Virus record (IMG/VR): IMGVR_UViG_3300027816_000370
Location: 1-26,009 of that record
Strand: one strand, 5' to 3'
Length of the DNA stretch: 26,009 nucleotides
DNA from: a virus
Shown here: in pieces, positions 1 to 6,941 of the stretch
How the letters are laid out: each line of letters opens with the position of its first letter
How positions within the stretch are numbered: the stretch's first letter is position 1
Notes under the pieces: model-generated
Database searches by the model: none
Seen by the model: the letters and a program-made list of their open reading frames with translations, nothing else
Told to the model about the DNA's origin: nothing
Made by a program: the position numbers and the translations under genes

Positions 1-2
1 CT

Positions 3-146
3 CTTCGTGTTCTTGCTGATAATGTTGCCCCTGAAAATTATGCCTGTTTTTCGGGGCATAGAGAATGGGATGAAGCACTTGAAACAAGAAATGAAAGTAT
101 TCGTGAGGCAATTTTAGATATTGCTACTGAATTGGAGCAAACCTGA
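3..146 (+). CDS. Small hypothetical protein, 5' end outside window
   Basis: An open frame enters from the left edge and ends at TGA 144-146, giving the last 47 residues of a protein ending in ...ATELEQT. The tail is acidic and probably helical. Its stop overlaps the next start by one base (TGATG), the first of a long chain of coupled genes. I do not recognise the family and no start codon is visible, so total length is unknown. Confidence 0.6.
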   Translation, partial: LRVLADNVAPENYACFSGHREWDEALETRNESIREAILDIATELEQT

Positions 147-364
147 TGACTGACGCACAAATCCTAAAACTTGCTAAATCCTGTGGGTTTGATACATTCG
201 TGGGTGAAAAAGATGATGGGACAAACTCCGATTACTGGGAGTGTTGGGAACGACAACTCTTGAAGTTTGCTGCTCTAATCTACACAGAAGGCTTCAAAGT
301 GGGTTATGATGAAGGTTGGGAAAGAAGTAATGTAAGCACCAAATGGAGTTCTGATGATGACTAA
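146..364 (+). CDS. Small acidic hypothetical protein
   Basis: A 72-residue product starting MTDAQILKLAKSCGFDTF and ending in an acidic SSDDD tail. The middle is Trp/Tyr-rich (DYWECWERQLLKFAALIY) and ends in a KVGYDEGWERS segment. ATG 146 sits in a TGATG overlap with the previous gene, which supports the start. Small phage proteins with this Trp-rich helix are common in cyanophages, but I know no function. It overlaps the next start by about 8 bases. Confidence 0.65.
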   Translation: MTDAQILKLAKSCGFDTFVGEKDDGTNSDYWECWERQLLKFAALIYTEGFKVGYDEGWERSNVSTKWSSDDD

Positions 365-557
365 ACTCACAGCACTTGATTTGATGGTAATTTCAGATAC
401 TTTGTATAGAACTCTTTCTATCGCAGGATTTGAGGGAACTCTTGGTGGATATACAAAAGAAGCAAGAGAAAATGTTGCGAATAAGGTTCAAACAATTTTG
501 AGTAATATGGAAGTAGAACTAACTGTGGAGAAAACTGATGCCCAAGATGACTTATGA
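357..557 (+). CDS. MTKLTxLDL-family small protein, copy 1
   Basis: Predicted 66 residues from ATG 357; ATG 354 immediately before it is the alternative. I chose 357 because the paralogue at 858-1034 starts at the same residue (MTKLTALDL here, MTKLTSLDL there). Both share a KEAR segment, then a K(V/L)Q helix, then a MEVE near the C-terminus. That pattern points to a diverged duplication. No function is known. It lies in the overlapping gene chain and shares 11 bases with the next gene. Confidence 0.68.
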   Translation: MTKLTALDLMVISDTLYRTLSIAGFEGTLGGYTKEARENVANKVQTILSNMEVELTVEKTDAQDDL

Positions 558-705
558 AGAATGGTGTGAAAAAAATCCAATTGATTGGGATGAGATTGAA
601 AAAAATGATAATCCAGATATGTTGATTACTAAAACAGGTGTAGAAATGATGCATTATCACCTATACTTGTGGGAATGTAAAAAAGAAGAAGAAACAAATG
701 ACTGA
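547..705 (+). CDS. Small hypothetical protein
   Basis: A 52-residue product (MTYEEWCEKNPIDWDEIEK...) from ATG 547; an in-frame ATG at 538 would add three residues. It is strongly charged, with a Trp/Asp-rich N-terminal half and a Lys/Glu-rich end, so probably a soluble helical protein. It overlaps both neighbours by about ten bases, as expected for translational coupling. Family not recognised. Confidence 0.6.
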   Translation: MTYEEWCEKNPIDWDEIEKNDNPDMLITKTGVEMMHYHLYLWECKKEEETND

Positions 706-865
706 CAAACAACCAACTTGGGATGGGATTTACAAATCTCTTAATGTAGGTATTGTGAATGTTTATGAACTCACCGAACACTTGGATACACTCTACACTA
801 AAATTTCTGAACTTGAAGCACGATTGGATAAAGAGGAAGAATACCGACAGGAGCAAAATGACTAA
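698..865 (+). CDS. Small coiled-coil hypothetical protein
   Basis: A 55-residue product (MTDKQPTWDGIYKSLNVGIV...) whose second half, from TLYTKISELEARLDKEEEY, has the heptad-like spacing of a short coiled coil. It overlaps the gene before by 8 bases and the gene after by 8 bases. No family recognised. The chain position and codon use match its neighbours. Confidence 0.6.
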   Translation: MTDKQPTWDGIYKSLNVGIVNVYELTEHLDTLYTKISELEARLDKEEEYRQEQND

Positions 866-1034
866 ACTCACATCATTAGATTTATACATTCTCACCGATA
901 CTGTGCTACACTCCATAAGTCACGGTGATTATTGGACTGGTTCTGCTACAAAAGAAGCACGGGATGGTGTCATCAAAAAACTTCAAATGATTATGAATGA
1001 AATGGAAGTAGAAGTATCTGTGGGAGAAAACTGA
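858..1034 (+). CDS. MTKLTxLDL-family small protein, copy 2
   Basis: A 58-residue product (MTKLTSLDLYILTDTVL...). It is a paralogue of the gene at 357-557: same N-terminus, same TKEAR(D/E) position, same helix with K(K/V)LQ/VQ, same MEVE(V/L) end. The two copies lie about 300 bases apart with two unrelated genes between. TGA 1032-1034 overlaps the next ATG by one base. Function unknown. Confidence 0.68.
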   Translation: MTKLTSLDLYILTDTVLHSISHGDYWTGSATKEARDGVIKKLQMIMNEMEVEVSVGEN

Positions 1035-1228
1035 TGACTTTACTTGAAACACTTGAATACTTTCTCACAGAAACCGCAGCAGATATGGATGGTTTGTCTT
1101 GGGAAATCCGTGAGGAAACTAACTTTGAGGACAACAACATAGACCATTTGACTGAATGTTATGATTTCAATAAACAACTTTATGATAATCTCAAACAAAT
1201 CAAATCTATTATTGAGGAACTGAAATGA
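1034..1228 (+). CDS. Small acidic helical protein
   Basis: A 64-residue product (MTLLETLEYFLTETAADMDG...) that ends in a helix QLYDNLKQIKSIIEELK. It is acidic and predicted mainly helical. ATG 1034 is in a TGATG junction and the stop overlaps the next start as ATGA. I do not recognise a family. Confidence 0.65.
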   Translation: MTLLETLEYFLTETAADMDGLSWEIREETNFEDNNIDHLTECYDFNKQLYDNLKQIKSIIEELK

Positions 1229-1461
1229 CTGACAAAAAAGAAGTAGCACAAACACTAAAAGATGCTGTAAAAACACTTTATCAGGATGAGAAGTGTGCCG
1301 AAATGGGTTGGGAAACAGATAAACCTACTGTTATTATTGTTCTCCGTGAGTTAGTAGCAGAACTCCAATACTATCAGTTTTGTAGAGAGGAAGGTGTGGA
1401 AGATATGGTGCTTGATGCCCGTGCTATACTTGATGTATGTGATGAATTGGAGAACCTGTGA
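1225..1461 (+). CDS. LREL...DELExL-family small protein, copy 1
   Basis: A 78-residue product. The middle reads IIVLRELVAELQYYQF and the end AILDVCDELENL. The same layout, an (L/I)RE(L/V) helix followed by an ILxxxxDE(L/V)ExL C-terminus, is found in the products of 3317-3502 and 4191-4382. I recall similar small proteins ending in an EILxIAxELE motif from marine phages, with no known function. ATGA overlap upstream and TGATG downstream. Confidence 0.68.
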   Translation: MTDKKEVAQTLKDAVKTLYQDEKCAEMGWETDKPTVIIVLRELVAELQYYQFCREEGVEDMVLDARAILDVCDELENL

Positions 1462-1637
1462 TGAGACATCAACACAACCTCAAACAAACTAAAATGTTGA
1501 TTGATGCTGTTGAGCATTACATTTACACTATCAAAGATGCTGCTCCTCAATATGCTGTGAAAGAATACCAAGAGTTGCTGAAAGAACTTGAAGAAGAGGA
1601 AGCTCTACTTGAAAGAACTATTAAGAGGGATTTGTAA
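1461..1637 (+). CDS. AVExYIY small helical protein, copy 1
   Basis: A 58-residue product with a core DAVEHYIYTIKDAAPQ and a Glu-rich end (YQELLKELEEEEALLERT). The gene at 16017-16166 encodes a clear relative (EAVEYYIYRMKEDN... then YTKFLEELESE), so the family is spread across the window. It is probably a short helical hairpin or coiled coil. TAATG overlap with the next gene. Function unknown. Confidence 0.65.
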   Translation: MRHQHNLKQTKMLIDAVEHYIYTIKDAAPQYAVKEYQELLKELEEEEALLERTIKRDL

Positions 1638-2359
1638 TGACTAACCTTAAATTCACATCACCAAGTGGAGAAACTACCATAAAAGTTGAAGATACTGGTA
1701 GATTGGGAACAGTAGCACCTAAAACACAACTACACATTCGCAAAATGGATGAACCAGTGAAATATGAAACTCCTATGACTGAAATTGAAGAACTGAAAGC
1801 ACAAATCAAAGTGCTTGAAAAGAAGCTCTCATTCCTTGAAGAACTGGAAAAAACAAAATCACCAGTAGAAGAAGCATACAAAGATTGGTGGGGACAATAT
1901 CCTAAATTAGAAACTGATTCCAAGTATGATGTTATAAGGTGGCAAGGTTTCCAAGCAGGATATAATGCTGCTTATGAAGAAAAGGTAAGTGAAACCGCAC
2001 AAGAACGAGGAGAACGAGTTCATAATGAAATGGAAGAAACTATCAAAATCCACGATGGTTATGGTGTAGTTGATTACAAACCAACTCCACAAACACCAGA
2101 ACAAGTTGCTGATGGATTGAAAGAAGCATTTAGAGAAGCAGTCAAACAAGGTGTAGTTTCATCTACTAAATCAAAAACACTCACAGACCTGATTTACGAT
2201 TGGTGGGAAGATGTATTCACAACTCATAGTGATTGGGATATGGAAACTTCCATTGATAATTTGGTAGATGAAATTAGTTTGTGGTTGCCTACAGAACACG
2301 ATACTAACAGTTATAAGTGGAATGAGTGTATCCGAATGATTAGAGAGAAACTACGATGA
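1637..2359 (+). CDS. Hypothetical coiled-coil protein, 240 aa
   Basis: One of the two larger proteins of the left gene chain. Residues 1-45 look like a flexible or beta-rich leader (FTSPSGETTIKVEDTGRLG). Residues 48-75 form a likely coiled coil (TEIEELKAQIKVLEKKLSFL). Two WW pairs (KDWWGQYP, YDWWEDVF) mark helical acidic segments in the middle and C-terminal half. No catalytic motif is visible. The start is fixed by a TAATG junction. It could be structural or scaffold-like, but I cannot name a family. Confidence 0.7.
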   Translation: MTNLKFTSPSGETTIKVEDTGRLGTVAPKTQLHIRKMDEPVKYETPMTEIEELKAQIKVLEKKLSFLEELEKTKSPVEEAYKDWWGQYPKLETDSKYDVIRWQGFQAGYNAAYEEKVSETAQERGERVHNEMEETIKIHDGYGVVDYKPTPQTPEQVADGLKEAFREAVKQGVVSSTKSKTLTDLIYDWWEDVFTTHSDWDMETSIDNLVDEISLWLPTEHDTNSYKWNECIRMIREKLR

Positions 2360-2538
2360 CTGAAAGAAACTTCAAACAAGAGCTCGTTCACTCCTGTTAC
2401 TATGATATGGAGAATGGATACGACAGCGAAACAATTGATTATGATTGTCTGATTGGTATTATCACTGAATTGTGTGATAGAATAGAGCAGTTGGAAAAGG
2501 ACAACGAGCTCCTGAAATCTTATGCTTGGGAACAATGA
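2356..2538 (+). CDS. Small acidic coiled-coil protein
   Basis: A 60-residue product (MTERNFKQELVHSCYYDMEN...) with a C-terminal heptad pattern ITELCDRIEQLEKDNELLK. Two cysteines lie in the first half. It overlaps the neighbours by ATGA on both sides. No family recognised. Confidence 0.65.
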   Translation: MTERNFKQELVHSCYYDMENGYDSETIDYDCLIGIITELCDRIEQLEKDNELLKSYAWEQ

Positions 2539-3320
2539 CTGAATACAATCTACCAGAAAAAGATGATGCTCCCTGGTTAAACACTACTTATGATGGATTT
2601 ATGACCCACGAAGAAATGCTTGAAGTTGCCGCACAACGAGAAGCAGCAAATGAAGTGATTGTTGCTAAGGTATCTGAGGAAGACTATCAGAAAGTTCAGA
2701 AAGAAGTGGCAAACAAAAAAGCATGGGAAGCAGTAAAAAAACTGTATGATGAGAATGGTGATGCTCTCCAACAACTTGCTGATATCGAAAAGGAGGAACG
2801 AATGGATGCTGTGAGAACTGCTATTGCTGGTATTGATAAGTATTCTGATGCTCTCAAAGAACTTAATGAAACTGAAAAAGTAGAACTGCGAGCAGAGTTA
2901 GAAGCAAAGAAGAAAGAAAACTTTCAACTGGTTGCTGATGCTTGTATGAAAGAATATGAGCAGAAGTATCATCGTGATGTATTCCCTGTGGATGAACACT
3001 GGGTTTATATGGTTTCTGAATACTTTGGCACAGGTGAAGGTCAAACCGTGTGTATTATGATGACACAGGCAAATCCTGGTCATCCTGAAGATTTTGAAAC
3101 ATCTACCAATAAGTATGTTGCTTGCACCACTAAACAGTATCGTGCTGTGAGAGCATTCCATGAGCAGTTTGGCACTTGGCATCTTCATGGTCTCAGATTT
3201 CTCAGTAAAGAAGATTTCTTCAGCGAATATTCATACTACATTCCTCCAGCGATGATGAAACTCCTCAATAGAAGTTGCTTCAAAGACTTCTACACTCGTG
3301 TTCACTACAACTTCTCATGA
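2535..3320 (+). CDS. Hypothetical protein with central coiled coil, 261 aa
   Basis: Start ATG 2535 is chosen because it overlaps the previous stop as ATGA; a TTG at 2526 would only add three residues. Residues 30-130 are highly charged and helical (long Glu/Lys runs). Residues 140-261 look globular, with many aromatic residues (HWVYMVSEYFGTGEGQTV, FGTWHLHGLRFL, YYIPPAMMKLL). I see no known active-site motif. It is the largest protein of the left gene chain. Confidence 0.7.
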   Translation: MTEYNLPEKDDAPWLNTTYDGFMTHEEMLEVAAQREAANEVIVAKVSEEDYQKVQKEVANKKAWEAVKKLYDENGDALQQLADIEKEERMDAVRTAIAGIDKYSDALKELNETEKVELRAELEAKKKENFQLVADACMKEYEQKYHRDVFPVDEHWVYMVSEYFGTGEGQTVCIMMTQANPGHPEDFETSTNKYVACTTKQYRAVRAFHEQFGTWHLHGLRFLSKEDFFSEYSYYIPPAMMKLLNRSCFKDFYTRVHYNFS

Positions 3321-3502
3321 CTAAACTTTCTCCAAAAGCAAAGGCAATTATGGATGTTTTTGATAATGAATATTATCATAAAGCAAAATTACGACAAGTT
3401 GCTATTGCTTCTACTCTTCGTGAGTTGATTAAAGAACTCAAGTATATTGGTATTACTGAAAAGAACATTCTTGAAATTGTTGATGAACTGGAGGCATTAT
3501 GA
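3317..3502 (+). CDS. LREL...DELExL-family small protein, copy 2
   Basis: A 61-residue product (MTKLSPKAKAIMDVFDNEYY...) with the family pattern STLRELIKELKYIG then ILEIVDELEAL at the very end. Relatives: 1225-1461 and 4191-4382. The SPKAKAIMD start also resembles cyanophage small proteins that begin SPxAQAVLD, as I recall. ATG 3317 is fixed by the ATGA overlap. Function unknown. Confidence 0.68.
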   Translation: MTKLSPKAKAIMDVFDNEYYHKAKLRQVAIASTLRELIKELKYIGITEKNILEIVDELEAL

Positions 3503-3702
3503 CTGATAAAGAGCTCTACAACCCTGATGAGTTTCTACTGGATAACATCAAAGGGTATCACTATGAGGTGATGGATGAAGGACATCATGTGTGGATGGCT
3601 TTCTATTTTGAGAATGGTAACACAGGGCACTTGAATGTCTTTCTGAATGATGGTAAGATTAACACACGTTATGAAGAGTGGGTGAATGACTTACAAACTT
3701 GA
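3499..3702 (+). CDS. Small hypothetical protein
   Basis: A 67-residue product with an acidic N-terminus and a beta-looking core (GYHYEVMDEGHHVWMAFYF then GNTGHLNVFLNDGKI). It is His/Trp-rich but has no recognisable metal-binding motif. ATGA overlap upstream; the next gene starts 17 bases before its stop. Family not recognised. Confidence 0.62.
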   Translation: MTDKELYNPDEFLLDNIKGYHYEVMDEGHHVWMAFYFENGNTGHLNVFLNDGKINTRYEEWVNDLQT

Positions 3703-3991
3703 TGAAAACGCCAAAGCATTCTCTTATACCAAAGAAGAATTGTTTGATTGCATTACCCGTATTGTTGCACACCCACACACTGCCATTACACATCACGATA
3801 AAACTCGTGCTATGGCAATATTTCTTACGTTTGCCGATTATCTTGGAAACTATACTGAAAGCGACAACAACTTCGGTCATGTTATCTACGAATCAGATTC
3901 TACCGATTTTGAGGGACATGTTCTACAGTTGTTGGGTAAGAATAAGCCGATGGATTTTTATCAACCTGATGTTGATGAGTTACTGAAATGA
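3686..3991 (+). CDS. Hypothetical protein, 101 aa
   Basis: Starts MTYKLDENAKAFSYTKEELF and ends QPDVDELLK. It contains a His cluster (IVAHPHTAITHHDK) and a hydrophobic helix (AMAIFLTFADYLGNY). A second long frame from ATG 3702 to 3986 runs inside it. I prefer this frame because its composition is phage-like and acidic and because its stop overlaps the next ATG as ATGA. Function unknown. Confidence 0.6.
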   Translation: MTYKLDENAKAFSYTKEELFDCITRIVAHPHTAITHHDKTRAMAIFLTFADYLGNYTESDNNFGHVIYESDSTDFEGHVLQLLGKNKPMDFYQPDVDELLK

Positions 3992-4194
3992 AAGAGTGGT
4001 TTGAAGATGCTTGGTGGTCTTGGACTAATTGTATTAACTTTCGACTCGTCAAGTATGGTGACGAGATAGATCGTTTTGCCTTCTTTGAAGAATTAAACAA
4101 CGGTTGGTATCACATGTATATCTACCCTTATGATGACTGGTATCATCCGACTATCTCACAAGAACGAAAAAAGTTTTTAGGCCAAACACCATGA
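3988..4194 (+). CDS. Small Trp/Tyr-rich hypothetical protein
   Basis: A 68-residue product (MKEWFEDAWWSWTNCINFRL...) with an unusual aromatic content, including the segment NNGWYHMYIYPYDDWYHP. It has no membrane segment or known motif. ATGA overlaps on both sides place it firmly in the chain. Family not recognised. Confidence 0.63.
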   Translation: MKEWFEDAWWSWTNCINFRLVKYGDEIDRFAFFEELNNGWYHMYIYPYDDWYHPTISQERKKFLGQTP

Positions 4195-4382
4195 CTACTA
4201 GAGCGTTACAAATCCTGGAATGTACGATGGAACTTTCTATGCGTCCTAAAAGTGGCGATAGACAAAAGTTGATTGCTCGTGTAATTCGTGAGGTTGCTGA
4301 TAGATTATGTACCGATTGGGGAGAACTTGAAGACCCTATTGAGATTTTGCGTGAAATTGCTGATGAGGTGGAGGCACTCTAA
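4191..4382 (+). CDS. IREV...DEVEAL-family small protein, copy 3
   Basis: A 63-residue product. The core RQKLIARVIREVADRLCTDW and the end EILREIADEVEAL follow the layout of the 1225-1461 and 3317-3502 proteins, with more divergence. I recall the EILREIAxE(V/L)E ending from small proteins of marine phages. The stop overlaps the next start as TAATG. Function unknown. Confidence 0.66.
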   Translation: MTTRALQILECTMELSMRPKSGDRQKLIARVIREVADRLCTDWGELEDPIEILREIADEVEAL

Positions 4383-4540
4383 TGTTTGAAACTGAAACAA
4401 CTTGGTGGTTTGAAAAACAAGACCGCAAAACTTGGTTACATCGTGCTCAATCAAAACTTGAAGAAGTTGTAGAACGACATGATGATGATATTGAACAAAT
4501 TGAGAAAAGACTTCGTTATTTGGAGGATAATTTATCGTGA
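4382..4540 (+). CDS. Small coiled-coil protein
   Basis: A 52-residue product starting MFETETTWWFEKQDRKTWLH. The second half is a charged helix (LEEVVERHDDDIEQIEKRLR) with coiled-coil character. TAATG start junction; the stop overlaps a GTG start of the next gene. Not recognised. Confidence 0.6.
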   Translation: MFETETTWWFEKQDRKTWLHRAQSKLEEVVERHDDDIEQIEKRLRYLEDNLS

Positions 4541-4671
4541 CTGAAGAACAAAAAACACTTCTTGAAATGGTTGCAGAGGAACTCGGTGGAAAACTTTACA
4601 CGGTTCTAGTGGCTGATAAGTACAAAGAACACAAAGAAATTGTAATTAGATATGATGAACAAAAACGATAA
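4537..4671 (+). CDS. Very small protein with GTG start
   Basis: A 44-residue frame starting at GTG 4537, which overlaps the previous TGA as GTGA, the GTG form of the ATGA coupling used throughout this chain. Sequence begins MTEEQKTLLEMVAEELGGKL. It is the last gene of the left overlapping chain; a gap of about 120 bases follows. Function unknown. Confidence 0.55.
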   Translation: MTEEQKTLLEMVAEELGGKLYTVLVADKYKEHKEIVIRYDEQKR

Positions 4672-4691
4672 GAACCTAGAAGTTAGACTTT

Positions 4692-4802
4692 ATTATTCTT
4701 ACAAATAAAAAGTTAGATGTTGCAAAAGTTTTCAAAATGTTACAAGACAAGTCAGCTTCAGATCCAAAATATGTTACAATGTTTAAGGAATGGAGATATT
4801 AA
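4692..4802 (+). pseudogene. Possible 5'-truncated gene remnant
   Basis: Between 4680 and TAA 4800-4802 a frame reads like coding sequence (LDVAKVFKMLQDKSASDP, then KYVTMFKEWRY) but has no ATG, GTG or TTG at its 5' end. The first ATG, at 4734, would leave only 22 residues. It may be a gene that lost its start, a tiny gene, or chance. A TACAAT hexamer at 4775-4780 could be a -10 for the next gene, but I see no good -35. Confidence 0.3.
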
Positions 4803-4804
4803 GA

Positions 4805-4993
4805 ATGAATGTAACTGAATACAATGTAACTGACTGGCAACTAACTCAAGATGAGTTTGCTGATGTGATTCATCTTGTAAAGAATGAAATGCAAAAACAT
4901 TCTGATGATAAGTTCAAAGAACTTTATTATGGTTTGATTGCAGGAAAACTATTAATTATGAAGAATGAAACGCAACCGTTCTCAAATAACTGA
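4805..4993 (+). CDS. LT/FT-xxE small helical protein
   Basis: A 62-residue product from ATG 4805, preferred over ATG 4790 because GGAG lies at a suitable distance upstream of 4805. The core LTQDEFADVIHLVKNEM followed by KELYYGLIAGKLLIMK resembles the products of 14235-14411, 15859-16014 and 20817-21017 (LTxxE, helix, Tyr, helix). The C-terminus overlaps the next gene by 29 bases. Function unknown. Confidence 0.6.
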   Translation: MNVTEYNVTDWQLTQDEFADVIHLVKNEMQKHSDDKFKELYYGLIAGKLLIMKNETQPFSNN

Positions 4994-5135
4994 ATTTTAT
5001 AAAGTTGGTTATATTCTAGACGAAGAACAAAAATGGGCTTGTTATTTTGACTTTAATTGTGCTCAAGAAGCTATGATGAAGATGATTCGACTCGGTATAA
5101 ATGTGACTGGAATGGAAACACAAATGATGGTGTGA
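4965..5135 (+). CDS. Small hypothetical protein
   Basis: A 56-residue product (MKRNRSQITEFYKVGYILDE...). The middle WACYFDFNCAQEAMMKMIRLG looks like a small alpha/beta protein with two cysteines. Its stop codon lies inside the leading TGTGACAG of the first regulatory cassette, so gene end and cassette start are fused. The long overlap with the gene before lowers confidence a little. Confidence 0.55.
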   Translation: MKRNRSQITEFYKVGYILDEEQKWACYFDFNCAQEAMMKMIRLGINVTGMETQMMV

Positions 5136-5203
5136 CAGTCTGTTGGCTGTCCACTAACCACGCCGAAGGGGCTCAGATCTTGGTATCTTAGCCATGTTGA
5201 GAC
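5131..5203 (+). repeat. Stem-loop/promoter cassette, copy 1
   Basis: Inverted repeat GACAG...CTGTC (5134-5151), a CGCCGA box at 5161-5166, then 17 nt to TATCTT at 5184-5189, followed by the conserved AGCCATGTTGAGA tail. It matches ten further copies to the right. I read it as a promoter with an upstream dyad that heads the gene at 5257. The leader downstream is about 60 nt. Confidence 0.75.
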
Positions 5204-5256
5204 ACGGATGTGGTCTTGACGCAACACAAACCCCTTTCAAGTAACTTCAAGACAAC

Positions 5257-5640
5257 ATGGCGACTCGTTCTCGCATTGGTGTTCAACTCAAGAATGGCTC
5301 TGTCCTTTCTGTGTATTGTCACTGGGATGGCTATCCGGAGTGGAATGGTAAGAAACTGAAAGAATACTTCAACACTCGGCAGAAAGCTGCGGAATTGGTT
5401 GATGGTGGAGACATCAGTGCTCTGTGGACTGATAAAGATTGGGATGGTAAAGAACAAGAGTTCGGTACTCTTTACTACGAAGGTCGTGGTGATGTAGACA
5501 CTGAACCCAATTTGAGTGAATCTTTCCAAGACTTTATCAAGTCCGTGAATGATTCTTGGGCGGATTATGCTTACCTCTTTGCCGATGGTGAGTGGAAGTG
5601 TTATACTCCTAAAGGTAATGAAGAAAAAATCCCTGCCTGA
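5257..5640 (+). CDS. Conserved phage protein with CHWDGYP motif
   Basis: A 127-residue product starting MATRSRIGVQLKNGSVLSVY, then CHWDGYPEWNG near residue 22. I recall a phage family with the same opening (MATRSRIG, short loop, IYCHWDGYP) from many phages infecting different hosts; no activity is assigned. The rest alternates beta-like stretches and acidic loops. It is the first gene after cassette copy 1. The next gene starts one base after its stop. Confidence 0.72.
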   Translation: MATRSRIGVQLKNGSVLSVYCHWDGYPEWNGKKLKEYFNTRQKAAELVDGGDISALWTDKDWDGKEQEFGTLYYEGRGDVDTEPNLSESFQDFIKSVNDSWADYAYLFADGEWKCYTPKGNEEKIPA

Positions 5641-5641
5641 T

Positions 5642-5779
5642 ATGGAAAACCTCATTCAAGTGAAGTATTACTTCAAGGAACATCCCAACACTACTCTCTC
5701 GGTGTTCCTTAAGACTAAAGAACAAGTTGAGGCTTTCAAGGCTAAACATCCCGACTATGTTTATGTGGAGGCTAAATGA
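5642..5779 (+). CDS. Small hypothetical protein
   Basis: A 45-residue product (MENLIQVKYYFKEHPNTTL...) with a beta-strand start and a KTKEQVEAFKAKHPDY helix. The start directly follows the upstream stop. It overlaps the next gene as ATGA. Probably a tiny alpha/beta protein; family not recognised. Confidence 0.6.
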   Translation: MENLIQVKYYFKEHPNTTLSVFLKTKEQVEAFKAKHPDYVYVEAK

Positions 5780-5916
5780 TTTACGTTGTTGAACTTTATG
5801 TTGGCGGCACTGTCTTCAAAGAAGAAGTGATTGCTACTAATCCTAAAGATGCCCGCGAAACTGCTCTTGCTCGTAATCCCAAAGCAAAAGTTGTTGGTGT
5901 TAACGTTAAATTCTGA
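5776..5916 (+). CDS. Small hypothetical protein
   Basis: A 46-residue product (MIYVVELYVGGTVFKEEVIA...), predicted beta-hairpin, helix (PKDARETALAR), beta. The fold pattern resembles other tiny cyanophage proteins that pair a hairpin with one helix, including the one next to it. ATGA overlap with the gene before. No function known. Confidence 0.6.
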   Translation: MIYVVELYVGGTVFKEEVIATNPKDARETALARNPKAKVVGVNVKF

Positions 5917-5924
5917 AAATTATT

Positions 5925-6332
5925 ATGACTAAACAAAACGGATTTATTGACCCTGCTGTTGCTGCTATTGCTGTCGGTGTGGTTGTGATTGGTGGTCTCA
6001 TCTTCATTGGTGGCCCACAATATAATGTGTGGCAACAATCTCTTGCTGGTAAGGCGGAACTGCAGAAAGCAGAATACACACGTCAGGTTGCTGTTCTTGA
6101 AGCACAAGCAAAGAAAGATAGTGCTCAACAACTTGCTGATGCTGAAATCATTCGTGCTACTGGTGTTGCTAAAGCAAACCAAATCATCGGTGATAGTCTG
6201 AAAGATAACCGTGAGTATCTTCAGTACCTGTATATCACTGGTATTGAAGATGGTGCCAAGAATGGTAACGTGACCATCTATGTTCCCACCGAAGGTGGTA
6301 TGCCAGTTCCTACTCTTCAAATGAATAAGTGA
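5925..6332 (+). CDS. Membrane protein with SPFH/prohibitin-like tail
   Basis: A 135-residue product. Residues 10-30 form one membrane segment (AVAAIAVGVVVIGGLIFIGG). It is followed by an Ala/Glu/Gln-rich helix (EAQAKKDSAQQLADAEIIRA) and then GVAKANQIIGDSLKDN, EYLQYLYI and a YVPTEGG end. This matches the C-terminal helix and tail of prohibitin/stomatin (band 7) proteins without the SPFH domain itself. I recall similar short proteins from cyanophages and other phages. It would oligomerise at the host inner membrane; its role is unknown. The following secreted protein starts within its stop. Confidence 0.72.
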   Translation: MTKQNGFIDPAVAAIAVGVVVIGGLIFIGGPQYNVWQQSLAGKAELQKAEYTRQVAVLEAQAKKDSAQQLADAEIIRATGVAKANQIIGDSLKDNREYLQYLYITGIEDGAKNGNVTIYVPTEGGMPVPTLQMNK

Positions 6333-6718
6333 TGAAACATCTGTTGATTCTTGTGTCTCTGTTGGTAACTTCTCCTGCATTTGCACAAACAAAAGAAGTC
6401 ACTAAACAGAAAGTATATCGTCCTTTTACATACGAAACTGCATGTGCATTGGAAACTCCTCAAGAGTTTCAAGTAGATACATGTAAAGTTGTGGAAACTA
6501 GGGAGTCTACTGGTGCTCTTCGCACTCGTAATATCTTCTCTAATCGTTTCCGTCTTACCATCAAATCTCGTTTTGATAAAGAAAAGGGATTTGTAACTTG
6601 GGATTCTCACAATAAGTTTGAGTACAAGTTTGAATATAAAGTTGGTGGTGTAGATGGCCTTGGTGCCTGGTCTTATGTAATGCCAGGATTCTTACTTGAG
6701 AATGTCTCATGGGACTGA
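6332..6718 (+). CDS. Secreted protein with signal peptide
   Basis: A 128-residue product beginning MKHLLILVSLLVTSPAFA, a typical Sec signal peptide with an A-F-A cleavage site at about residue 18. The mature part has two cysteines (around residues 38 and 51) that could form a disulphide, and a beta-rich Phe/Lys-rich C-terminal half. It is therefore probably periplasmic or envelope-directed. ATG 6332 overlaps the previous stop; a GTG three bases earlier is an alternative. No enzyme family recognised. Confidence 0.7.
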   Translation: MKHLLILVSLLVTSPAFAQTKEVTKQKVYRPFTYETACALETPQEFQVDTCKVVETRESTGALRTRNIFSNRFRLTIKSRFDKEKGFVTWDSHNKFEYKFEYKVGGVDGLGAWSYVMPGFLLENVSWD

Positions 6719-6771
6719 TAAGGATCTTTGATCAATCAGCCCTTGACTTTCTTCCGTTTTTTTCTTATTGT
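6718..6771 (+). promoter_or_regulatory. Sigma70-type promoter with shared upstream block
   Basis: TTGACT (6743-6748), 17-nt spacer, TATTGT (6766-6771). It is preceded by ATAAGGATCT then TGATCAAT (6718-6735), a block that recurs at 8985-9003 before another promoter. It would serve the gene at 6795. The shared block may be a binding site or a recombination footprint. Confidence 0.6.
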
Positions 6772-6794
6772 ACTTTTGTTCAACTGATTCACAC

Positions 6795-6941
6795 ATGAAC
6801 GACGATTTCAATTTTGATTCCTTTGATGAAGGTGATCTCTATGAATCCTTGATGGAATCTAATCCAGAAGATTGGCTTCCTGATGCTGGTATCCGAGAAG
6901 AGTTTGATTCTGAAACTCTTGCCCTTCTACGGAACTTTTAG
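6795..6941 (+). CDS. Acidic mini-protein
   Basis: A 48-residue strongly acidic product (MNDDFNFDSFDEGDLYESLM..., ending TLALLRNF). It stands alone between two promoters. Small, very acidic proteins made early by phages often act as DNA mimics or inhibitors, but nothing in the sequence shows that here. The 3' end overlaps the -35 of the next promoter. Confidence 0.6.
   Translation: MNDDFNFDSFDEGDLYESLMESNPEDWLPDAGIREEFDSETLALLRNF

Noticed and set aside
3702-3986. Alternative gene in the other frame within 3686-3991
   Set aside because: It starts after the upstream stop but its composition is less protein-like and its stop is not coupled to the next gene.
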